In this document: positions 57,949 to 64,000 of the stretch, piece after piece
Layout: every line of letters begins with the position of its first letter
How positions within the stretch are numbered: the stretch's first letter is position 1
The notes under the pieces: generated by a model
Told to the model about the DNA's origin: nothing
Seen by the model: the letters and a program-made list of their open reading frames with translations, nothing else
Databases searched by the model: none
Translations under genes and position numbers: made by a program
Origin: Conus ventricosus
Lineage: Eukaryota; Mollusca; Gastropoda; Neogastropoda; Conidae
DNA: 64,000 nucleotides
Reading direction: 5' to 3'
NCBI GenBank assembly: GCA_018398815.1
Contig: CM031610.1
Span: 38,823,049 to 38,887,048, forward strand

Positions 57949-58501
57949 AATTTGAATTCATAAGCCCATTTACATTTTTTAGCCGCCAAAAAAGTTTCAG
58001 AAAAGCATTCAACTCTGGCCCTTTACATGTAAGTCTTATGCCAGATGACAATAGTCGGAAAGAAATTGAAATAAAGCCGTATGAGAAAAAACAGTACATC
58101 CTCCACAGAGAGAAACGGTTTTAAAGAAAGCTTCTACAAAATTACAGTTCTTTCCAAGCAGAAAATTAGGAGATGCGTTCACAATGATATTTGAAATTTC
58201 TGTCTTTAAAGATGTAGAGAGGGATGGGGTTGTGGGCGTTAGTGATGACCTTATAAAAGGAATTAATATTAGCTGGCAAAACTTAGACGTTAAACGTCTT
58301 AAAGTTATCATCGTCGTTCTTCATAATGGTGAGGATATTAAGGTCATAACAACAAGCAACAAAATCAATGTTGACTTAAATAGAAACAATCTTACAGAAC
58401 TGAATTGGATTAATCTTACACATTTAGGCCTCATAGGGTTTTATTATACTGAACAAGTTTTGACGGAGAGTATGATAAACATAATAACTGGATTAGATTA
58501 A
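57939..58501 (+). CDS. Polinton hypothetical protein, about 187 aa, frameshifted
   Basis: The first frame reads MEIKFEFISPFTFFSRQKSF and ends near 58120. The second frame, entered near 58105, continues through FEISVFKDVERDGVVGVSDD, then VKRLKVIIVVLHNGEDIKVI and a C-terminus with NLTHLGLIGFYYTEQVLTES. Alternating hydrophobic residues suggest a beta-rich fold. It lies between the 100-aa gene and the packaging ATPase, so a virion-assembly role is a guess. One frame change near 58105-58110. Confidence 0.6.
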
Positions 58502-58517
58502 ATTCTATTATAAAACT

Positions 58518-59086
58518 ATGGAGCAGTTAAACTTTATGATAAAAACCCCTCATTGTTCATTAATTTGTGGACAAACTGTTGTGGAAAAACAATATTTATC
58601 CTCGACCTGTTACAAACAGTTTATCGTTATAATTTTGATCATATTGTGATTTTCTGCCCAACACTTAAATGGAACAAAGCATATCATAATAGAAGGTTTA
58701 TATGGACTGATAATAACATATTTTTAGTTGATCCCAGCAATAAACTGAGTGAGTGTCTAGAACGCTTTTTTATATTGTTTGAAGGAACGCAGACACTATT
58801 TATTATAGATGACTGTTCGGCAGAAAAAGACATAGTTAAAAAAAGAAACACTTTGTCAAAACTGGCTTTCAGTGGAAGACATGCTGGGATAAGTGTGTGG
58901 ATTTTATGCCAAAAATATAACTCAGTTTTAAAAGACTTTAGAGAACAGTTAAAGACTGTAGTTTTATTTCACATGAAAGACAGAGATGCATTTGATGAAT
59001 GTTTGCGTGAAAATGATGTTATTGAAAATGGCCAGGAAAAACACAGGATTAAACAAAAACTAAAATCTGAAAAGTTAGTAAATTAG
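58518..59086 (+). CDS. ATP: Polinton packaging ATPase (FtsK/HerA-like), frameshifted
   Basis: The ATG at 58518 starts the first frame, which reads SLICGQT. The P-loop continues in another frame as NCCGKTIFIL (near 58575-58605), so the Walker A motif itself is split by a frame change. The Walker B segment is TLFIIDDCSAEKD (58795-58833), followed by RKRNTLSKLAFSGRHAGISVW and an LCQKY sensor-like stretch. About 190 residues, the usual size. Known family role: pumping the genome into the preformed capsid. A 50-bp piece of this gene recurs in both terminal repeats. Confidence 0.9.
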
Positions 59087-59217
59087 TATTGAAAACGGAT
59101 AATCCTACACAGTAATGTTTGTTTGTAGATAATCGTTATTTTTTGGTTATTGAAGTCTTACTTGTCAGAGAACAGGAAAAGGGGCATTCTGGAGTCGCCC
59201 GGTCGAAACTTGTTGAG

Positions 59218-59955
59218 TACACTACACTACACACCGCTGCTCAGCCCTCTCAACACGCTCTTCAGGTGGTTCACGCTGCACTACACTGCACTGCGCTGCA
59301 CTGCACTACACAACCCTGCACTACACAGCACTGCCCTACACAACACTACACTACACAGCACTACACTGCACTGGATCGCAGCACCGTTCAGCTCAAGCTT
59401 TGCTAAACAAGACGACTGTTACACTGTAAAACACAGGCTGGTTTTATCTCGCTACTGCGCATGCCCAGTGGAATGAGAGAGTGAGGTATGTAGAATTGTT
59501 ACAACGACACAGCTTGCACGGTCCCGGCGAGTCAGCTGAGCGAACCAAGTCAATGTCAGGCAGGCCCCAAAGTGTGTCTGTGATGTCACTACAGCGTACT
59601 GCCGGCAGGCTGGTTTTATATCTTGCTGGACTCAAGTACACTGTAATTAAGTAATCAGGTGACAGCCTATTGACGGGTCTCTGCAGGTGTGTGGAAAATC
59701 CGGCCAGCTTTGCCTAGTGTTTGTCTTGTCATATGCTTGACGCGCGCTACTGTTTCGGGAGAGAGGTTATCGTTATGCGCGCGCTCGCGCCGAATGTCAG
59801 TATGTGCGGCGGTTGTTGTTTTCATTGCATTGTGTCGGGTGTGGATTTTATGCCAGAAATATAACTTGGTTAGAGAACAGAGAAATGTGTGTTCTGGAGT
59901 CGCCCGGTCGAAACTGGTTGAGACCGGGGAGCCAGAACACACATTTCTCTTCTCT
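59218..59955. repeat. Polinton right terminal inverted repeat
   Basis: Reverse complement of 41218-41960. The terminal hairpin has arms at 59872-59897 and 59932-59955. The pentamer minisatellite is short here. A degenerate second copy of the terminal motif lies just inside at 59168-59216. Confidence 0.93.
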
Positions 59956-60498
59956 GAAGCTCTAGAACAGGTACAAAGAAGAGCAACCAAGATGATTCAT
60001 AATATAAAAGATTACTCATATCAGGAAAGATTAAAATATCTGCAACTTCCAACACTTAAGGCAAGAAGAATAAGAGGAGACTTGATTGAAGCATACAAGA
60101 TATTTAATGAAATTGATGATGTTGATAAAGCATGCTTTTTTTGTACTCCGCAGAAGAATGTTACAAGAAACAGTGAAGATAAGATATTTAAACAATATTC
60201 TAGAACGAATTTAAGAAAATTTACTTTTACTAATAGAGTAACCAACTTTTGGAATAAACTAACACTTAACATCAAACGTGCACCTAGTATTAATGTTTTT
60301 AAGAACCTCATAGATAAACATGAATTATTAACAAAAATTAGATATGAATTTGATGGATAATAGGTCTGAGCTAGCCTATGACTGGACCAACGGTTACGAA
60401 GAAAAAAAAAAGAATATATACATACAGAAGGGCGTAAAAAGCCTAAATAGGCTAAGTTGTATTTGATACAACGCCCCTGATCCTGATCCTGATCCTGA
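59956..60498 (+). mobile_element. Outer CR1/L2-like LINE, right part and 3' end
   Basis: The frame interrupted at 41217 resumes with LEQVQRRATKMIHNIKDYSY and runs to a TAA at 60358-60360 (segments RIRGDLIEAYKIFNEIDDVD and NRVTNFWNKL), the usual C-terminus of CR1/L2 reverse transcriptase proteins. A short 3' untranslated region with a GTTGTATTTGATACAAC hairpin is followed by CCTGATC units at 60476-60498. Removal of the Polinton and one copy of GAAGC leaves a continuous reading frame, which fixes the insertion point. Confidence 0.92.
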
Positions 60499-62309
60499 GT
60501 ATGAGAAAAATGACGTTTTCCAACATTAACCAAGAGATTTTAAGATGTTTTCTCTTGTGATTTGTTTGTCCACGTTGTTTGGCAGAGTTATTACACTTTT
60601 TAAGATTTAAAAAAAAAAGAAAAAATATCAACAGCTTCCATTTAAAACATGTATAGAAAACAGTCTTATTCAGATTGTCTTTATCAAGCAGATTCACTGT
60701 ACCTCTGGAGTTAGCATCTCATTGCTCTTCTTTCATTCAATGCCATATTGATAAAGGCATGGTTGTGTGTGCTCGTCTGGTCAAATGAGGTATGCCATAG
60801 AACTCCCTCAGACCTGTGAACCCACACATTTGTGTTCATTTTGTACACTTTTTTTTTTTTTACAAACGAAAAACACACTTAATATACTGTCATGAGTTCA
60901 TTGCAAGGTCACCGGTTCATGGGGACTATCAATGGTCCAGCGAGACTGCGCCCTCTGAAAAAAATGCTCACTCATGCCGGCTCCACAACTATGCAATTAT
61001 TGTCATAGAGGCATGTAGATGCAGATTTGGATCAGATCAGGCACCACTGAACACCACCGAAGTGATTTGCAGTAGTGCAGTGTCTCTTCTGATGGGTTGC
61101 CTCATGATGACTTGACACCGACTGCTCGTTGTGGATTGCCAGTGCTAGGGCAGTGATGTGACAAATCTGGGCAAGGCTGAGGACTGGAACCAGAATGAGC
61201 GGTATGGTAATAGTACCACTAAAGAGCATAGAAGATGTAACTAAAACAAACAAACAAACAAAAAACAAACACACACACAAAAGGGTAATGCTCTAGCAGT
61301 TGTCCTGGTCATGTTCAGATGCAAATAATCTTTGAATGAGAAGCCAATAGCTAAAAGCGTTTCATAAAAGAAATTGCTGAGAGCAAAGAAATTTCAAAAG
61401 CACACCATTTTCAAGAAAATGTAATCCACTACATCTTCATTGCAAACAAGATGAGGTCAAATGTTTGGAGTGTTTCAGCCGCAGGTCTGACAACTGCTAG
61501 ATCAAACCACTTCGGCCTAGTGTAAGAATTCAACAGCTTGAAACTCCTCTCTGCCCACCCATCAATATACGGTCACCTGATTAAGTTAATGGAAGATCAG
61601 AGTGGGTTTGGCTCTGCCTTCCATAACGTTGTATTCCTGATACAGTGAACTTCTGACAGTTCACTGCCTTTCCGGCCATAGGCTTTGAAGTTACCTTTTA
61701 TCTTTCAACAAACAAGATCAATGTTGCCTCTGTGGACTAGATGTCAAAGATGAGATCTTTTTCAATTAAGTGCCACGATTTATGTCTCCAAGCATCATAC
61801 CAGTAACAACCTCTGATTAGTAGTCATTTTGTGAGTGATTCAGACTGGATCAGGCCAAAAATGTAGAGACAGAGGACCACTATCTCGCATCACTTTCCCT
61901 CCATTTGCCTCTGTCTGGGTCCAGTTTGTTCATGCTGGTTAAATATCCTTTTAACCATAGATGAGAACTGGTCAACTGTCTTGAGATGCCAACTCAGAGA
62001 ACCCTATATGCCAGGTTCTTGTTGTCTGCTGTCCAGTGATATCAGCCTGCTGCCTGCACATAGCTTTGTGTTAACATAGTTTGACAGAATCAGCTGTGAC
62101 ATGTGGTGAAAACAGCCTACCAACCCCTGAACAGCAGGCAGATGCAGAGCTGATCAGATCAACAGGAAGTGCTGAATGCCATTCAGTCAGCACAACGGAA
62201 CCCACCTAATGAGAAACAAAGATACCGATCTTGTCCTCTCAGTATCTTTGATCAGGCTGACCATTTTGCATCAACTTAGCACACACAAATTTTGTATCTC
62301 AAACTTTCT

Positions 62310-62310
<1 letters not shown>

Positions 62311-62362
<52 letters not shown>
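62311..62362. repeat. (CA)n microsatellite
   Basis: CA run preceded by CGCGCG. Confidence 0.9.
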
Positions 62363-62364
<2 letters not shown>

Positions 62365-63856
62365 TCAGATGCAAACTTCTTCTGTGACATTGGTGTGAAG
62401 CATTTTAATTGTTTTTATCACAGTGAAAATGATTAGCTGTAATCCGAATGAATGCATCTATTTTGGAGGAGAAAAGAAAGAACAAAAAGAACTCCAACTG
62501 CCAGGTAAAAGAAAAACCTGATCATAAAATGGTGTAACTTAAAAAAAAAAAATTAAAAAAAACAAAGGGAAAGAAACTTAACTCCTGGCAGCCTGTGCTA
62601 AGAAACAACAGGTTTCATTGTAGTTGGTGCCATAACTGTCTGCTGGATCCGACAAGATGGCAGACCCTTCAATGACAAACACGCTACTTTAAACAGACTT
62701 CTAGCACACTTGGAATATAGATGTTTTCTCATAACATATTACACAATATGCATCGGTGATATTGGTCTGGAATGATAAAGTTTATGTACACAAAATATAT
62801 ATGATAATTACACACACAAATTCGTAAATTGTTTTGTGAAAGGGAAAATAATGGTACTTATCAGCTTTTCAATCAAATACAAACAAGTCCTGGAGATGTA
62901 CAAAGTTCTCTCGTTTGTGTCTGATGAAATACCACACTGGCTAGACATGATAAATGGAACAACCGCACAGTGTCATATGGAAAAATATCACACAATTCCA
63001 CACTAATGATTACTTAAAATGACATATCAATGATCAGAATGGATACACAGTAACAGTTAATAACCATCAGTTTGGCAGGCGTACTTTTGATTTTATACAG
63101 TGGTCTGAACCAGGAGATTTGCCAGGGCAAGGGACTGACACCGTTCTGGGGTTGGACATGTGTGTGTGTGTGTGTGTCTATGGCAGAGAACAAGAAGATG
63201 GTGAAGAATATAAGGAAAGAGGAAGAACTTTGGACAGGAGTGCCAAGTGAGTGTCTGACAGGGATAAAAGTCAGCTACGGAAGAGGGAGAGGTTTGGGTG
63301 GAAGAGAGGTTGCAGGAAGCTAAAACAGACTAATGTTAAAAACAAACAGACAAACAAATCCCCAAGCAGATGGCAAATCATATCAAATACTACTTCTCAG
63401 ACAGACACGTGAAGTACTTTTACAAAAATAAAATCAACACAATATACATAACTTGCAAAAGCATGGAAAGTGATTTTTTTTTAAAAACAATAAATCCAAA
63501 CCACAAAAACGATATAAAGAAGAATAATTTAGGACAAGACATTTCTTTGCAAAACTCATGCAAATAAGGAGCATAATTGGAAGCATACTCTACCTGAGGG
63601 TGCACTATGCAAGTTACAACTGACGATGACAACTGTGCTATCACATCCGCATCACTGACATTGGTGGTCTGTGTTCATGGAACCACCTCGTCAGCTTGAG
63701 CAAACGATACAAAACAGCACAAGGCTGGTATTCCTGGCCCGTACACCCACTTGGCTTGATGCGATGACTTTGGTCCTGAACCCAACTCTCAGGACAAGTT
63801 CAACACCGTAATATTCTTGCAGAGGGATATGCAGAAAGTACTAATCAATTTTATGT

Positions 63857-63861
63857 CCCAG

Positions 63862-63892
<31 letters not shown>

Positions 63893-63910
63893 GGAAAGAG
63901 AGAGAAGAGA
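63857..63910. repeat. (GA)n microsatellite
   Basis: GA run with two AAGA slips, close to the window end. Confidence 0.85.
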
Positions 63911-64000
63911 TGGGAAGGACAACTGAAAAATCAAATTCCTTTCTATGAAAGCAGGGGAAAATGGCTGGGCAAGAGGGGGGAGCAGAGATGGGGACAGAGG

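Larger units (their letters stand above)
41218..59955. mobile_element. Polinton/Maverick (virus-like DNA transposon), 18.7 kb
   Basis: The element is bounded by direct repeats GAAGC (41213-41217 and 59956-59960; 5 of 6 bp if extended outward), matching the 6-bp duplication known for Polintons. It starts AGAGAA and ends TTCTCT, agreeing with the known 5'-AG terminus. Terminal inverted repeats of about 740 bp flank a core gene set on both strands: integrase, DNA polymerase B, major capsid protein, penton-like minor capsid protein, packaging ATPase and unassigned proteins. Such elements are known to be self-synthesising and related to adintoviruses. This copy is disrupted by frameshifts, an in-frame stop in the capsid gene and an inserted LINE. 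TIR arms remain very similar, so insertion was probably not ancient. Confidence 0.95.
60499..64000. other. Intergenic, no gene recognised
   Basis: AT-rich sequence with (CA)n at 62311-62362, (GT)n at 63159-63177, (GA)n at 63857-63910 and several A runs. The segment 61030-61056 matches 13486-13512 with one mismatch, possibly parts of one dispersed repeat. No open frame shows a motif. Confidence 0.6.

Noticed and set aside
41218..59955. Idea that the 740-bp flanking repeats are retroviral LTRs
   Set aside because: They are inverted rather than direct, and the interior encodes DNA polymerase B and capsid genes rather than gag-pol.

Overview
This is a window of animal nuclear DNA, most likely from a mollusc and perhaps a gastropod. 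The phylum is an inference from the retroelement and Polinton families, the long AT-rich introns and the very abundant (CA/GT)n, (GA)n and poly-C/poly-G tracts. No RNA gene and no CRISPR array was seen.

Positions 3202-22990 (+) hold one host gene split over eight coding exons. It encodes a CREB3L1/CREB3L2 (OASIS/BBF2H7, Drosophila CrebA) type membrane-tethered bZIP factor: acidic N-terminus, Ser/Pro-rich linker, basic region, leucine zipper, one transmembrane helix and a luminal tail. Splice sites are clean, but five exon positions or junctions each need one extra base, mostly in short homopolymer runs. That looks more like assembly indel error than gene death, and it warns against over-reading frameshifts elsewhere. 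The introns carry a piggyBac-type MITE with a 106-bp perfect palindrome (8830-9284), a possible older TTAA element (17317-18268) and a Penelope-like element with an inverted partial copy and a 12-bp target duplication (19963-22378).

Positions 23000-40400 are intergenic and rich in relics: two I-clade LINE fragments with RNase H (26160-27090 and 33069-34250, both minus), stray LINE 3' ends, a second TTAA MITE (28196-28584), a tyrosine-recombinase relic of DIRS type (about 30905-31075), a piggyBac element between TTAA sites (34435-37205) whose transposase frame runs into a 440-bp GT/GA microsatellite, and a second Penelope-like GIY-YIG relic (38176-38480, minus).

Positions 40408-60498 are a three-level nest. 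A CR1/L2-like LINE (40408-41217 and 59956-60498) is interrupted in its reverse transcriptase by an 18.7-kb Polinton/Maverick (41218-59955) with 740-bp terminal inverted repeats and a 5-6 bp target duplication. The Polinton is in turn interrupted by a second CR1/L2-like LINE (51121-54578, 7-bp duplication). The Polinton encodes a retroviral-type integrase, protein-primed DNA polymerase B, a major capsid protein, a probable penton-like minor capsid protein, a packaging ATPase and about ten unassigned proteins, so it is a virus-like self-replicating transposon. I could not find its adenovirus-type protease. Most of its genes carry frameshifts.

Positions 60500-64000 hold only simple repeats and unrecognised sequence.
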